Assembly: GCA_900554405.1 (NCBI GenBank)
Contig: USHI01000006.1
Location: forward strand, 1 to 21,635
Source of the DNA: an uncultured Eubacteriales bacterium
GTDB taxonomy: Bacteria > Bacillota > Clostridia > Oscillospirales > CAG-382
Length of the DNA: 21,635 bases
Direction of reading: 5' to 3'
The notes under the pieces are model-generated. The model was not told the origin of the DNA, ran no database searches, and was given only the letters and a program-made list of their open reading frames with translations. Below are positions 6,625-15,135 of this stretch, piece after piece (the stretch's first letter is position 1; every line of letters starts with the position of its first letter). A program made the translations under genes and the position numbers.

Positions 6625-6645
6625 TTTCATGATAGGGGGATATTC

Positions 6646-7158
6646 ATGGCGGAAAAGAGAACCGGCGTCGCCGCGCGTGTGCGCGAGGCTGTCGAAGAGC
6701 TTATCACGAACGCGGGCTACAAGCTCTGGAATGTGGATTATTTCAAAGAAGGCCCGGAAATGATACTCGAAATTTCCATAGATAAAGAAGGCGGCGTTTC
6801 CATAAACGACTGCTCTGTCGTCACACGGATTATCGAACCGGTTATCGACGAGCTCGATCCGATCGAGGAAAGCTATTGCCTGCAGGTGTCCTCCGCCGGG
6901 ACGGTGCGCCCGCTCACGCGTGAGGAACACATCCGGTTCGCCGCCGAATCCGGAATACAGGTCAGTATCGGGCTTTTTACCGCTATCGACGGCAGCAAGG
7001 AGCTCACCGGCGTTATCGAGGATTTTTCCGGCGACGAAATACTTTTGAACTGCGGCGGCAGGCGCCACAGCATACCGAAAAAACAGATCACAAAAATAAA
7101 TGCAGAATTCGGATCCGCCGAAGGGGCAGCCCCGGAAGCGGAGCGGGACAAGGAGTGA
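6646..7158 (+). CDS. rimP: Ribosome maturation factor RimP
   Basis: A 170-residue protein needed for maturation of the 30S ribosomal subunit. The N-terminal alpha/beta domain is recognisable from YKLWNVDYFKEG, MILEISIDKEGGVSINDC and the LQVSSAG motif near residue 85. The C-terminal SH3-like domain covers ELTGVIEDFSGDEILLNCGGRRHSIPKKQITKI in outline (~120-155). The short tail is acidic. A GGGGG run lies just before ATG 6646. It is the first gene of the operon, and its stop is four bases before the nusA ATG, so the two are likely translated together. Confidence 0.93.
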   Translation: MAEKRTGVAARVREAVEELITNAGYKLWNVDYFKEGPEMILEISIDKEGGVSINDCSVVTRIIEPVIDELDPIEESYCLQVSSAGTVRPLTREEHIRFAAESGIQVSIGLFTAIDGSKELTGVIEDFSGDEILLNCGGRRHSIPKKQITKINAEFGSAEGAAPEAERDKE

Positions 7159-7162
7159 AAAA

Positions 7163-8215
7163 ATGAACAAGGAACTGTTTGAGGCGCTCGACGCGCTCGA
7201 AAAGGACAAGGGCATTTCGAAGGATTACATGATCGAACGGATCGAAGCGGCTTTGCTTTCGGCTTACCGCAAGGAAAGCGCCGGCTGCGAAAACGCGCGT
7301 GTCAAGCTCGACCCGGTCAAGCAGGACGTAAAGATCTATAAGCAGCTCAATGTCGTGGACGAGGTCATAGACGACCGCACGGAGATCAGTCTTGCCGATG
7401 CAATGATGAAATCCAAAAGATACAAGATCGGTGATATTTACGAGATCGAGCTCAAACCCAAGAATTTCGGGCGTATCGCGGCGCAGGCGGCAAAGCAGGT
7501 CATCATTCAGGGTATCCGCGAAGCCGAACGCGGAAACATGATCCGCGAATACGAGGAAAAGAAGGAAGAAATCGTTTCCGCCGTTGTTGTCCGTGTCGAC
7601 CCGACAACCGGCAACGCAACGCTTGAAATAGGCAAAAACGAAATGGTGCTCTTCCGCAACGAGCAGATACCCGGCGAAACGCTTTCCGTGGGCGACAGGA
7701 TCAAGGTCTTTATCACCGAGATCAAAAAGGAAACCCGCGGCCCGAGCATCGTGCTTTCCCGCGCTCATCCCGGGCTTGTCGGCCGTTTGTTCGAGCTTGA
7801 AGTCCCCGAGATCCGCGACGGCATAGTGGAAATAAAGCGTATCGCGCGTGAGGCGGGCAGCCGCACAAAGATCGCGGTGCTTTCCAATGACGAACACGTC
7901 GATGCGGTCGGCTCCTGCATCGGTCCCAAGGGAATACGCAAAAACAACGTTACCGCAGAGCTTTGCGGCGAAAAGATAGATATTATCCAGTACAGCGAAA
8001 ACGTCGAAGAATTCATCAGCGCGGCGCTTGCGCCCGCGACGGTGGAATCGGTCGCAAAGCTTCCCGAATCCGACAGGGCTTACCGGGTCATTGTTGCCGA
8101 CGATCAGCTTTCGCTCGCTATCGGCAAGGAGGGCCAGAACGCACGCCTTGCCGCCAAGCTTACCGGCTGCAAGATAGACATAAAGAGCAGCAGGAGCACT
8201 TCCGAGCAGGAATAG
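7163..8215 (+). CDS. nusA: Transcription termination/antitermination factor NusA
   Basis: A 350-residue NusA. The N-terminal RNA polymerase-binding domain (MNKELFEALDALEKDKGI onward) is followed by an S1 domain (~residues 133-200), KH1 with the signature VGSCIGPKGIRKNNV (~250) and KH2 with LSLAIGKEGQNARLAAKLTG (~315-335). It binds RNA polymerase and nascent RNA and modulates pausing, termination and antitermination. It has the short form without the acidic repeats of E. coli NusA, as usual in Firmicutes. AAGGAG precedes ATG 7163; the same frame is open upstream but overlaps rimP, so the extension is not used. Confidence 0.95.
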   Translation: MNKELFEALDALEKDKGISKDYMIERIEAALLSAYRKESAGCENARVKLDPVKQDVKIYKQLNVVDEVIDDRTEISLADAMMKSKRYKIGDIYEIELKPKNFGRIAAQAAKQVIIQGIREAERGNMIREYEEKKEEIVSAVVVRVDPTTGNATLEIGKNEMVLFRNEQIPGETLSVGDRIKVFITEIKKETRGPSIVLSRAHPGLVGRLFELEVPEIRDGIVEIKRIAREAGSRTKIAVLSNDEHVDAVGSCIGPKGIRKNNVTAELCGEKIDIIQYSENVEEFISAALAPATVESVAKLPESDRAYRVIVADDQLSLAIGKEGQNARLAAKLTGCKIDIKSSRSTSEQE

Positions 8216-8235
8216 CAAAGAGGGGGTGAGCTTCA

Positions 8236-8505
8236 TTGACCGAAAGGAAGGAACCGTTGCGCAAGTGCATCGGCTGCAACGAAATGCACCCGAAGCGCGA
8301 GCTTATACGGATAGTCCGCGATAAGGACGGAGCAATGAATGTCGATATGACAGGTAAGCTCGCCGGCAGGGGCGCATATATCTGCAAAAGCAGAGCCTGC
8401 CTTGAAGCCGCCGCGAAATCAAAGCGGCTCGAAAAGGCTTTTCGCTGCGCTGTCCCGCAGGATATTTATGCCGGACTGAAAGAGCAAATACCGGAGGATC
8501 GGTAA
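8236..8505 (+). CDS. rnpM: YlxR family RNA-binding protein (RNase P modulator RnpM)
   Basis: An 89-residue protein with the YlxR (DUF448) hallmarks: RKCIGCNEMHPKRELIRIV at the N terminus, then GRGAYICKSRACLEAAAK and a basic C-terminal region. In B. subtilis the homologue (YlxR/RnpM) binds the RNase P RNA and modulates its activity. It begins with TTG at 8236, about nine bases after a GGGGG run; a second in-frame TTG at 8257 directly before RKCIGC, behind GGAAGGAA, is a possible alternative. It lies between nusA and ylxQ, the standard place for the family. Confidence 0.9.
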   Translation: MTERKEPLRKCIGCNEMHPKRELIRIVRDKDGAMNVDMTGKLAGRGAYICKSRACLEAAAKSKRLEKAFRCAVPQDIYAGLKEQIPEDR

Positions 8506-8522
8506 AAAAGGGGGCGAACACC

Positions 8523-8840
8523 TTGAAGAAGAATACATCGGGGGTCATCGGGCTTGCAAAACGCGCCGGGGCGGTCACCGTCGGCGCGGAAAGCACGCTG
8601 GAAGCGATCCGCAGCGGCAAGGCAAAGCTTGTGCTTGTCGCGCAGGATGCATCCGATAACACAAAAAAGTCGATCGGAGATAAATGCGCATTTTATTCGG
8701 TCTGCTCCGAGGAAATCGATGCGACGGTTACGGAGCTGGGAAGCGCCGTGGGCAAACGCCCGGTGGCGACGGTGGCGTTCACCGATACCAACTTCGTGAA
8801 GGCATACCGCAAAAGCCTTCAAAACAGCCATGCCGATTAG
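8523..8840 (+). CDS. ylxQ: L7Ae-family ribosomal protein-like YlxQ
   Basis: A 105-residue member of the L7Ae/L30e family. The typical RNA-binding start is GVIGLAKRAGAVTVGAESTLEAIRSGKAKLVLVA in outline, followed by DASDNTKKSIGDKC and a C-terminal FTDTNFVKAYRKSL helix. Such proteins bind kink-turn RNA; the cellular role of YlxQ is poorly known. The start is TTG 8523, after GGGGGCG at 8510-8515. It sits 17 bases after rnpM and 20 before infB. Confidence 0.9.
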   Translation: MKKNTSGVIGLAKRAGAVTVGAESTLEAIRSGKAKLVLVAQDASDNTKKSIGDKCAFYSVCSEEIDATVTELGSAVGKRPVATVAFTDTNFVKAYRKSLQNSHAD

Positions 8841-8860
8841 ACGGAAAGAGGGGTTACAAT

Positions 8861-11167
8861 ATGGCAACAACGAGTGAAAAAATCAGAATAAATACCCTTG
8901 CCAAGGATTTCGATATGAAAAGCAAGGATCTCCTGAACATACTCGAAAACGCAGGGTATACCGGGAAAACGCACATGGCGGTGCTCGAGGAGGACGAGCT
9001 CAATCTGCTCTTCGAAACCATCACACAGAACAACCAGGTGGATCTTACCGCTTATCTGAAAACCTATGAGGACAAAAAGAACGCCCGCAAGGAGGAGGAG
9101 CGCAAGAAGCTGGAAGCCGCTCGCGCAGCCGCCGAGGAGGAAAAGCGCAAAAAGAGAGAAGCCGCGGGCATAAAAGCGCAGCCACAGAAGAAGCGCTCGC
9201 GCGATGAAGTCAGGGTCGTGGATACACGCGGCAACGCCGGTGTCGATCTTTCCAAGTATGACGAAAAGATACTGAAATACGACACCGCGCCCGAAACCCA
9301 GACAAGCATGCAGAAGATCAAAAAGAAAAACAAATTCGCGGATAACCAGCAAAAGGGCAAAAAGCAGTTTGACAAAAAGGGCATGAAGCAGCCGCAGAAG
9401 CCCGCACAGAAGCCCAAGCCCGTTCAGCTCAAAATAACCGTTCCCGAAACCATCACGGTAACGGAGCTTGCCTCCCGCATGAAAACGGCGGCGGCGGAAG
9501 TTATCAAAAAGCTCATGGCGATGGGCACGATGGTATCCGTAAACGAATCCATAGATTACGACACCGCATACCTTATCGCCGATGAATTCGGCATAAAGGT
9601 GGAACGCGAAGTCGTTGTCACGCTCGAGGATAAGCTTTTCGACGAAACCGCCGACAGCGAGGAAAACCTCGTTCCGCGCGCACCGGTCATTGTCGTTATG
9701 GGCCATGTCGACCACGGCAAGACCTCCTTGCTCGATGCAATCCGCAACACCAACGTTACGGCGGGCGAAGCCGGCGGTATTACACAGCATATCGGCGCAT
9801 ACAGAGTTTCTGTCGGTGGGAGGGATGTCACATTCCTTGATACTCCCGGCCACGCGGCGTTCACCGCAATGCGTGCAAGAGGCGCGAACCTCACGGATAT
9901 CGCGGTGCTTGTTGTCGCCGCGGACGACGGTATCATGCCGCAGACGGTCGAAGCGATCAACCACGCAAAAGCGGCGGGCGTTTCGATAATCGTCGCAATA
10001 AACAAGATCGACCGCCCGGGCGCAGATCCGGAACGTGTCAAGACCGAGCTTACCAAATATGACCTTGTACCCGAGGAATGGGGCGGCGACACCATATGCG
10101 TTCCCGTTTCTGCGCTCAAACGCACCGGCATCAGCGAATTGCTGGATATGATCGTGCTTTCCGCCGATATGCTGGAGCTCAAAGCAAACCCGAACCGTCC
10201 GGCAAAGGGTGTTGTTATAGAAGCAAGGCTGGATAAAGGCAGGGGCGCCGTTGCGACGCTGCTTGTCCAGAACGGTACACTCAAAAACGGCGATATAATC
10301 ATAGCAGGCTCCGCAGTGGGCAGAGTCCGCGTTATGACGGACGACAAGGGCAGAAAGATCAATTCCGCAGGCCCCTCAGTTCCGGTGGAAATAATGGGTC
10401 TTGCCGAGGTTCCCGAAGCGGGCGATATGTTCAACGCGGTAAGCGACGAACGCATGGCGCGCGAGCTTGCGGAACAGCGCAGGGCCAAGAAGAAGGAAGA
10501 AGAGCTCGGCACGGGCAAGGTCAACCTCGACGATCTGTTTGCGCAGATCGAAAGCGGCGCGAAGAGCCTGAATATTATCGTAAAAGCGGATGTTCAGGGT
10601 TCTGCCGAGGCGGTCAAATCCAGCCTCGAAAAGCTTTCGGGTGATGAAGTCAAGGTCAATGTGCTCCACGCAGCGGCAGGCGGAATAACCGAAAGCGATA
10701 TCATGCTTGCCAACGCCTCCAATGCGATAATCGTCGGCTTTAATGTCCGCCCGGACAAGAACGCCAGTGATATCGCCGCGCGCGACAAGGTGGATATCCG
10801 CACCTACCGCGTAATTTACGATTGCATAGACGAAATACAGGCGGCTCTCAAGGGTATGCTTGCCCCGCAATACCGGGAAAACGTTATCGGACACGCAGAG
10901 GTCCGCAACGCCATACATGTACCCTCTGTCGGCACCATTGCCGGTTCGTATGTTACGGACGGCAAGGTCGCCCGCAACGCGCTTGTCCGCGTGGTACGCG
11001 ACAGCATTGTCATAGCGGAGGACAAAATATCCTCGCTCAAACGCTTCAAGGACGATGCAAAGGAAGTCCTGCAATCCTTCGAATGCGGCATAGGGCTGGA
11101 AAAGTTCAACGATATCAAGGTCGGCGATGTGCTTGAATGCTACACGATGGAGGAGATCGAGCGCTGA
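8861..11167 (+). CDS. infB: Translation initiation factor IF-2
   Basis: A 768-residue GTPase that places initiator tRNA on the small ribosomal subunit. The N terminus has an IF2N domain (IRINTLAKDFDMKSKDLLNIL), then a charged Lys/Glu-rich linker (~65-190) and a second IF2N-like segment (TVTELASRMKTAAAEVIKKL). The G domain has GHVDHGKT (281-288), DTPGHAAF and NKID; domains II, III and C2 follow to the end. The length is normal for Firmicutes. ATG 8861 with AGAGGGG upstream is the start; the frame is open further back into ylxQ, but that part is not IF-2. The stop overlaps the rbfA start by one base (TGATG). Confidence 0.96.
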   Translation: MATTSEKIRINTLAKDFDMKSKDLLNILENAGYTGKTHMAVLEEDELNLLFETITQNNQVDLTAYLKTYEDKKNARKEEERKKLEAARAAAEEEKRKKREAAGIKAQPQKKRSRDEVRVVDTRGNAGVDLSKYDEKILKYDTAPETQTSMQKIKKKNKFADNQQKGKKQFDKKGMKQPQKPAQKPKPVQLKITVPETITVTELASRMKTAAAEVIKKLMAMGTMVSVNESIDYDTAYLIADEFGIKVEREVVVTLEDKLFDETADSEENLVPRAPVIVVMGHVDHGKTSLLDAIRNTNVTAGEAGGITQHIGAYRVSVGGRDVTFLDTPGHAAFTAMRARGANLTDIAVLVVAADDGIMPQTVEAINHAKAAGVSIIVAINKIDRPGADPERVKTELTKYDLVPEEWGGDTICVPVSALKRTGISELLDMIVLSADMLELKANPNRPAKGVVIEARLDKGRGAVATLLVQNGTLKNGDIIIAGSAVGRVRVMTDDKGRKINSAGPSVPVEIMGLAEVPEAGDMFNAVSDERMARELAEQRRAKKKEEELGTGKVNLDDLFAQIESGAKSLNIIVKADVQGSAEAVKSSLEKLSGDEVKVNVLHAAAGGITESDIMLANASNAIIVGFNVRPDKNASDIAARDKVDIRTYRVIYDCIDEIQAALKGMLAPQYRENVIGHAEVRNAIHVPSVGTIAGSYVTDGKVARNALVRVVRDSIVIAEDKISSLKRFKDDAKEVLQSFECGIGLEKFNDIKVGDVLECYTMEEIER

Positions 11168-11511
11168 TGAGTAATCACAGACAGGATCGGCTCAACACCG
11201 CGGTATGCGCGGAGCTTGCCGCGATAATGCGCGATGTCAAGGATCCGCGCGTTTCCGGCGCCTTTATCAGCATTGCGGGCGCTAATGTCGCCCCGGATCT
11301 GAGCGAAGCGAAGATATATTACAGCGTTCTCGGCGACGACACCGATGTCGATAAAGGCATTGCCTCCGCCGCGGGCTTTATCCGCAGCGAGCTTGCAAAG
11401 CGGCTCGACCTCCGCATCACTCCCAAGCTGCACTTCGTGCGCGACAACAACACCGAACGCGCGATGAATATCTCGCGCATATTGAAGGATATCGAGGACG
11501 GCAACCGATGA
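11167..11511 (+). CDS. rbfA: Ribosome-binding factor A
   Basis: A 114-residue KH-type protein that helps mature the 5' end of 16S rRNA in the 30S subunit. Conserved features are RLNTAVCAELAAIMRDVKDPRV, IYYSVLGDD, and the C-terminal LRITPKLHFVRDNNTERAMNISRIL pattern in outline. It starts with the ATG that shares a base with the infB stop, behind GGAGGAG at 11149-11155, and ends in an ATGA overlap with the next gene, so translation of the three is probably coupled. Confidence 0.95.
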   Translation: MSNHRQDRLNTAVCAELAAIMRDVKDPRVSGAFISIAGANVAPDLSEAKIYYSVLGDDTDVDKGIASAAGFIRSELAKRLDLRITPKLHFVRDNNTERAMNISRILKDIEDGNR

Positions 11512-12458
11512 ACCTTTTGAATATTACCGAAACTGCCGCGTTCCTTTCCGGCTGCGGCAGCTGCCTGGTATACACCCACGCCACGCCCGACGGCGATACC
11601 GTCGGCAGCGGCACGGCGCTCGTGCTGGCGCTTCGCGCCGCGGGCATTAACGCTTTCGCGGTGAACGCGGACGGAATCCCGGCAAAGCTGGATTTTCTGC
11701 CCACAAACGGCGTTTTTATCGAAGAGCCGGAGGATATAAGCGCATATACGCTGATAAGCGTGGATATAGCGAGCGAAAGAATGCTCGGTTCCACCCGCAC
11801 AAGGCGGTTCGACCTTTCCATCGACCACCACAAGGTGAACACGGTGGATTGCGACAGGATTTTGCTCATGGCGGATAAGATCGCCGCAGGAGAGATAATT
11901 TATCACCTTATAAAGGCGCTCGGGGTCGAAATGACAAAGGACATAGCCGCCTGCTTATATACGGCGATATGCTCCGACAGCGGCGGGTTCAAATATGATC
12001 TTGTCACAGCGGAAACCTACCGCATTGCCGCAGAAACGGTGGAAACGGGGATCGATTTTCCGGAAATCAACCGCCGCCTGTTTGAATGCAAGACAAGAAC
12101 TCAGATCGCACTGGAACGGCTGGCATACGAAAATCTCACCTTCCTGTGCGGCGGCAAATATGCCGTTTGCGCCATTCCGCCCGAAAAGGCACAGGAGCTT
12201 TCCCCTGCCGATACCGATTACGACACTCTTAACAATATCCCGCGCGAAATAGAAGGCGTGCTTGCAAGCGCCGTAGTCCGCAAAAAGAACGGCGTGTTCA
12301 AGGTTTCGCTGCGCTCCAATGCCGCTATCGACGTTTCCGCCATTGCCGCGGCAAACGGGGGCGGAGGGCATTTCCACGCCGCCGGGTTTTCGCTCACGGG
12401 CAGCTTCGGCAACGCCGTGGAGGCGGTCAAGCGCATATTCACGGAGCTTGAAGCATGA
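11508..12458 (+). CDS. nrnA: DHH/DHHA1 phosphoesterase, NrnA-type nanoRNase / pAp phosphatase
   Basis: A 316-residue enzyme. The DHH domain shows THATPDGDTVGSG (His24, Asp28, Asp30), ISVDIAS (Asp86), IDHHKVN (106-108) and CSDSGGF. The C-terminal DHHA1 domain ends with NGGGGHFHAAGFSL, the substrate-binding glycine motif. NrnA degrades 2-5 base RNAs and dephosphorylates 3'-phosphoadenosine 5'-phosphate. It overlaps rbfA by four bases (ATGA) and truB by four bases, within the translation operon where this family is normally found in Firmicutes. Confidence 0.92.
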   Translation: MNLLNITETAAFLSGCGSCLVYTHATPDGDTVGSGTALVLALRAAGINAFAVNADGIPAKLDFLPTNGVFIEEPEDISAYTLISVDIASERMLGSTRTRRFDLSIDHHKVNTVDCDRILLMADKIAAGEIIYHLIKALGVEMTKDIAACLYTAICSDSGGFKYDLVTAETYRIAAETVETGIDFPEINRRLFECKTRTQIALERLAYENLTFLCGGKYAVCAIPPEKAQELSPADTDYDTLNNIPREIEGVLASAVVRKKNGVFKVSLRSNAAIDVSAIAAANGGGGHFHAAGFSLTGSFGNAVEAVKRIFTELEA

Positions 12459-13345
12459 AGCCGGGAATACTTGTTGTTTTCAAGCCGGAGGGGATCACAT
12501 CTCACTGTGTCATTTCCAAGCTGCGCTACCTTTTGCAGGAACGCCAGATCGGTCATTGCGGCACGCTTGACCCGATGGCAAGCGGGGTACTTCCGGTAAT
12601 GATCGGAAGCGCGGTGAAGGCAAGCGATTACCTTGTCGAGCACGACAAATGCTATACCGCGGGCATAACGCTCGGAATCACTACCGACACGCAGGATACG
12701 ACAGGTAAAGTTATTTTCCGATACGAGGGCAGGCTGCCCGAGTTCGAGGAATTTCGCAGCGCCGCCGAAGCGTTTCAAGGCGAAATAATGCAGACCCCGC
12801 CGATGTATTCGGCATTGAAGGTCGGCGGAGTGAAGCTTTTGGATTACGCGCGGGAGGGCATAACCGTTGAACGGAATTCGAGGGCGGTGACGATCCATTC
12901 GATACACGCGTTCGAACGGGACGGGGGCTATTACCTTGACGTTCACTGCTCCCGCGGGACATACATCCGCACGCTTTGCGAGGATATCGGTCGCGCGCTC
13001 GGCTGCGGCGGCTGTATGAGCTCGCTTGTACGCACACGCGTGGGGCGGTTCCGCAGCGAGGATTCGGTGTTTTTCGACGATCTCAACGGCATGACAGTGC
13101 CGGGGATCGAACAGAAGATGATCCCGGTGGAGGATCTGTTCATGCAGCTCCCCGCAGGGAGGCTGGAACCCTTTTACGAGCACCTTTATCGCAACGGCGA
13201 AAAGATAAAAACCAAAAAGCTGCGCGGGATCGACGGCGAACCCGGCACCGAATACCGGATATATAACGAAAACGGGTTTTATTCGGTGGGCATTATCACC
13301 GAAAAGGACGGAATAACCTATTTCGGCAAGAAAAAGCTGTTCTGA
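12455..13345 (+). CDS. truB: tRNA pseudouridine(55) synthase TruB
   Basis: A 296-residue enzyme that converts U55 of tRNA to pseudouridine. The active-site motif HCGTLDPMASGVLPV places the catalytic Asp at residue 39. Other family features are VFKPEGITSH at the start, GEIMQTPPMYSALKVGG, and CSRGTYIRTLCEDIG. The C-terminal ~60 residues form a PUA-like extension. It is the last gene of the operon; the ribF gene that often follows truB is not here, and a strong terminator comes 25 bases later. Confidence 0.95.
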   Translation: MKPGILVVFKPEGITSHCVISKLRYLLQERQIGHCGTLDPMASGVLPVMIGSAVKASDYLVEHDKCYTAGITLGITTDTQDTTGKVIFRYEGRLPEFEEFRSAAEAFQGEIMQTPPMYSALKVGGVKLLDYAREGITVERNSRAVTIHSIHAFERDGGYYLDVHCSRGTYIRTLCEDIGRALGCGGCMSSLVRTRVGRFRSEDSVFFDDLNGMTVPGIEQKMIPVEDLFMQLPAGRLEPFYEHLYRNGEKIKTKKLRGIDGEPGTEYRIYNENGFYSVGIITEKDGITYFGKKKLF

Positions 13346-13369
13346 ACGCCGGATACAACAAAAAAAGAC

Positions 13370-13411
13370 ATACGGATCGTGGTACTATGTTGCCGTGATC
13401 CGTATTTTTTT
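13370..13411 (+). terminator. Rho-independent terminator of the rimP-truB operon
   Basis: ATACGGATC (13370-13378) and GATCCGTAT (13397-13405) form a perfect 9-base stem with an 18-base loop, followed by seven T. It separates truB from the noc/parB gene. Confidence 0.85.
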
Positions 13412-13429
13412 GTATTTTGGAGGAGCAGC

Positions 13430-14284
13430 ATGGATATTTCGGGAATACTTACGCGCAAAAAGGACAAAACCCTTCTTCTGCCGATAACCGATATCGCACC
13501 GAACCCATTGCAGCCGCGAAAGGCTTTCGACGAATCCGAGCTGCGTTCGCTTGCCGAAAGTCTGCGGTGCTACGGGATATTGCAGCCGATAGTGGTGAAG
13601 CGCGCGCCGCCGCTTCCCTTCCCCCGCGCCGCGCCGCAGGCGCCATATGAAATAATCGCCGGCGAACGCCGCTGGCGGGCAGCCGCGCTGGCGGGCATAA
13701 AAAAAATACCATGCACACTGCTCGATGCCGACCGTACCGAATCGGCAATGATGGCGCTGACGGAAAACCTGCAAAGGAGCGACCTTTCCTTTTTCGAGGA
13801 AGCGGTCGCGATGCAGAATCTGCTGCTGATGACCAGCATGACGCAAAGTGAGCTTGCGCGGATGCTTTCCGTTTCGCAGCCGACACTTTCCAACAAGCTG
13901 CGGCTTTTGAAGCTTTCGGAGCGCGAACGTACGCTTATTACCGAGAATCACCTGTCGGAGCGGCACGCACGGGCGCTTCTGCGCCTGGAGACCGAGCGCG
14001 AACGTATGGATCTTCTTATCCGCGTGATTGATGAAGGGCTTTCCGCCACCGAAACCGAACGTATTGCGGAGGAACGGCAAAAAAAGAAATGCACCCTGCC
14101 CGCAGCGCCGCAAAAGCCCGCCGCTGCAAAGCCGATACGCAAGGTCGTCATACGCGATATGCGGTTCTTCTTCAACACGATCGACAAAGCGGTCAGATTG
14201 CTTTCGGATTCCGGATTTTCCGCCGACTGGCGCAAAACCGAAAAGGGTGATGAATATGAAGTCACAATAAAGGTACGCAAATAA
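13430..14284 (+). CDS. ParB/Spo0J family DNA-binding protein, probably Noc-type nucleoid occlusion protein
   Basis: A 284-residue ParB-family protein. The N-terminal CTPase/ParB domain has NPLQPRKAFD, LQPIVVK, GERRWRAAALAGI (78-90) and ENLQRSDLSFFEEA (112-125). A helix-turn-helix follows at ~138-162 (TQSELARMLSVSQPTLSNKL). The C-terminal dimerisation part, RDMRFFFNTIDKAVRLL, resembles clostridial Noc/Spo0J proteins. No parA lies nearby, which favours Noc (division-site protection near the chromosome) over a ParAB segregation pair, but the two cannot be firmly separated. Residues ~58-71 (RAPPLPFPRAAPQA) are a Pro/Ala-rich insertion that most relatives lack. GGAGGAG seven bases before the ATG fixes the start. 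Confidence 0.85.
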   Translation: MDISGILTRKKDKTLLLPITDIAPNPLQPRKAFDESELRSLAESLRCYGILQPIVVKRAPPLPFPRAAPQAPYEIIAGERRWRAAALAGIKKIPCTLLDADRTESAMMALTENLQRSDLSFFEEAVAMQNLLLMTSMTQSELARMLSVSQPTLSNKLRLLKLSERERTLITENHLSERHARALLRLETERERMDLLIRVIDEGLSATETERIAEERQKKKCTLPAAPQKPAAAKPIRKVVIRDMRFFFNTIDKAVRLLSDSGFSADWRKTEKGDEYEVTIKVRK

Positions 14285-14290
14285 ACAAGA

Positions 14291-14322
14291 CGGCAGAGGT
14301 TGAAACCGCTGCCGCCTTTTCG
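14291..14322. terminator. Bidirectional terminator between convergent genes
   Basis: CGGCAG-A-GGT and ACC-G-CTGCCG form a stem with one mismatch and a TGAA loop. It is followed by CCTTTTCGTTT on the plus strand; the minus strand has TCTTGTTTATTT after the stem. It sits between the noc/parB-type gene and the surface-protein gene and could end both transcripts. Confidence 0.65.
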
Positions 14323-14334
14323 TTTGTATGCCGG

Positions 14335-15102
14335 TTATTTCTTTTTTCTGATAATAATGACAACCACAATGATAATAACCACCGCCACGCCGGAAGAAAT
14401 CACCCACACCCAGGGGAAGCTGTCGCCGATCGGCGCTTCGGTTGTCTTTATGCCGGAAATATCGTCGATCCGAACAACGGAGTTGTTCTTCCCCGCTTCG
14501 GACACCGAGGAAGCATCCGCAGAGCCTTCACTCGCGGCGGAGGATGTATCCGCGGCAGAGGATTCCTCTGCATTGCCGGCTGCTTGGATTGCGGAATCCT
14601 TGTCGGCATAAACGGTAAGCTTGCCGCCGCTGACAACGCCCGTATGAAGGTCGACACCCTCAAGCACAAGGTAATTGCCGTCCTTTACAGCCGCTGCGTT
14701 CACTCTGTCCTCCCAGTTCGGATAATCGGCAGCCTTGTCGGGGTTGCTCGTCGAGGAGTGGAAGAAGAACGCCACCTGACCTTCGGAAAGCTTTGCATTG
14801 TGCGGATTACCGGCGAGCGAAACGGCATCGCCCACAACGGCGTAAACATTGCCCTGCGCCTTCTGCGCAATGAAATACACAGCCCATTGCGATGTCACCG
14901 TGCCGAGCGCTTCGCTTGTGGTTATAGCCGATGAATCCTCGCCGGTTATGCTTTTATTGACCTTGTCGATACGGAAGGTATATCCCACCGCCGTATCCGC
15001 TTTTGCATTGCCGTCCGAACCGATGGTGTATTCGGCACTGGCGCCGAGTATAAATGAGAAACAAAGCAGAATTGAAAATACAAAAACAAATATTTTCTTC
15101 AT
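14335..15102 (-). CDS. Secreted, C-terminally membrane-anchored protein of unknown function
   Basis: A 255-residue protein I do not recognise. It has a signal peptide (MKKIFVFVFSILLCFSFILG, cleavage likely after ASA at ~23). A ~150-residue outer domain follows, with Trp and aromatic residues and short beta-like stretches (WAVYFIAQKAQGNVYAVVGD, GNYLVLEGVDLHTG). A Ser/Ala-rich flexible linker lies at ~175-208, and a final transmembrane helix (~230-252) ends in RKKK. There is no LPXTG motif, so anchoring is by the helix and not by sortase. AGGGGAAA precedes the ATG. It has its own consensus promoter and is followed by a terminator, so it is a single-gene unit. A surface or adhesin-like role is possible but unsupported. 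Confidence 0.75.
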   Translation of the reverse strand: MKKIFVFVFSILLCFSFILGASAEYTIGSDGNAKADTAVGYTFRIDKVNKSITGEDSSAITTSEALGTVTSQWAVYFIAQKAQGNVYAVVGDAVSLAGNPHNAKLSEGQVAFFFHSSTSNPDKAADYPNWEDRVNAAAVKDGNYLVLEGVDLHTGVVSGGKLTVYADKDSAIQAAGNAEESSAADTSSAASEGSADASSVSEAGKNNSVVRIDDISGIKTTEAPIGDSFPWVWVISSGVAVVIIIVVVIIIRKKK

Positions 15103-15135
15103 GTCGATTTCCCCTATTTCTGTATTTGTTACTTA

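Noticed and set aside
7088..8236. Long minus-strand open frame (382 codons) opposite nusA
   Set aside because: It is a shadow of nusA caused by codon bias: low-complexity composition, no recognisable domain, and the plus strand is clearly coding.
8837..9964. Long minus-strand open frame (375 codons) opposite infB
   Set aside because: Antisense to the IF-2 coding region; Leu/Phe-rich translation mirrors the Lys/Glu-rich linker.
13383..13418. Possible promoter for the noc/parB-type gene (TGGTACTAT or TTGCCG-17-TATTTT)
   Set aside because: The first lies inside the terminator stem-loop without a -35; the second would start transcription past the ribosome binding site.
13385..14407. Minus-strand open frame (340 codons) opposite the noc/parB-type gene
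   Set aside because: The plus strand encodes a clear ParB-family protein; the antisense product has no motif and crosses two terminators.
14335..14420. Sortase anchor on the surface protein
   Set aside because: The C terminus has a hydrophobic helix and KKK tail but no LPXTG or related motif.
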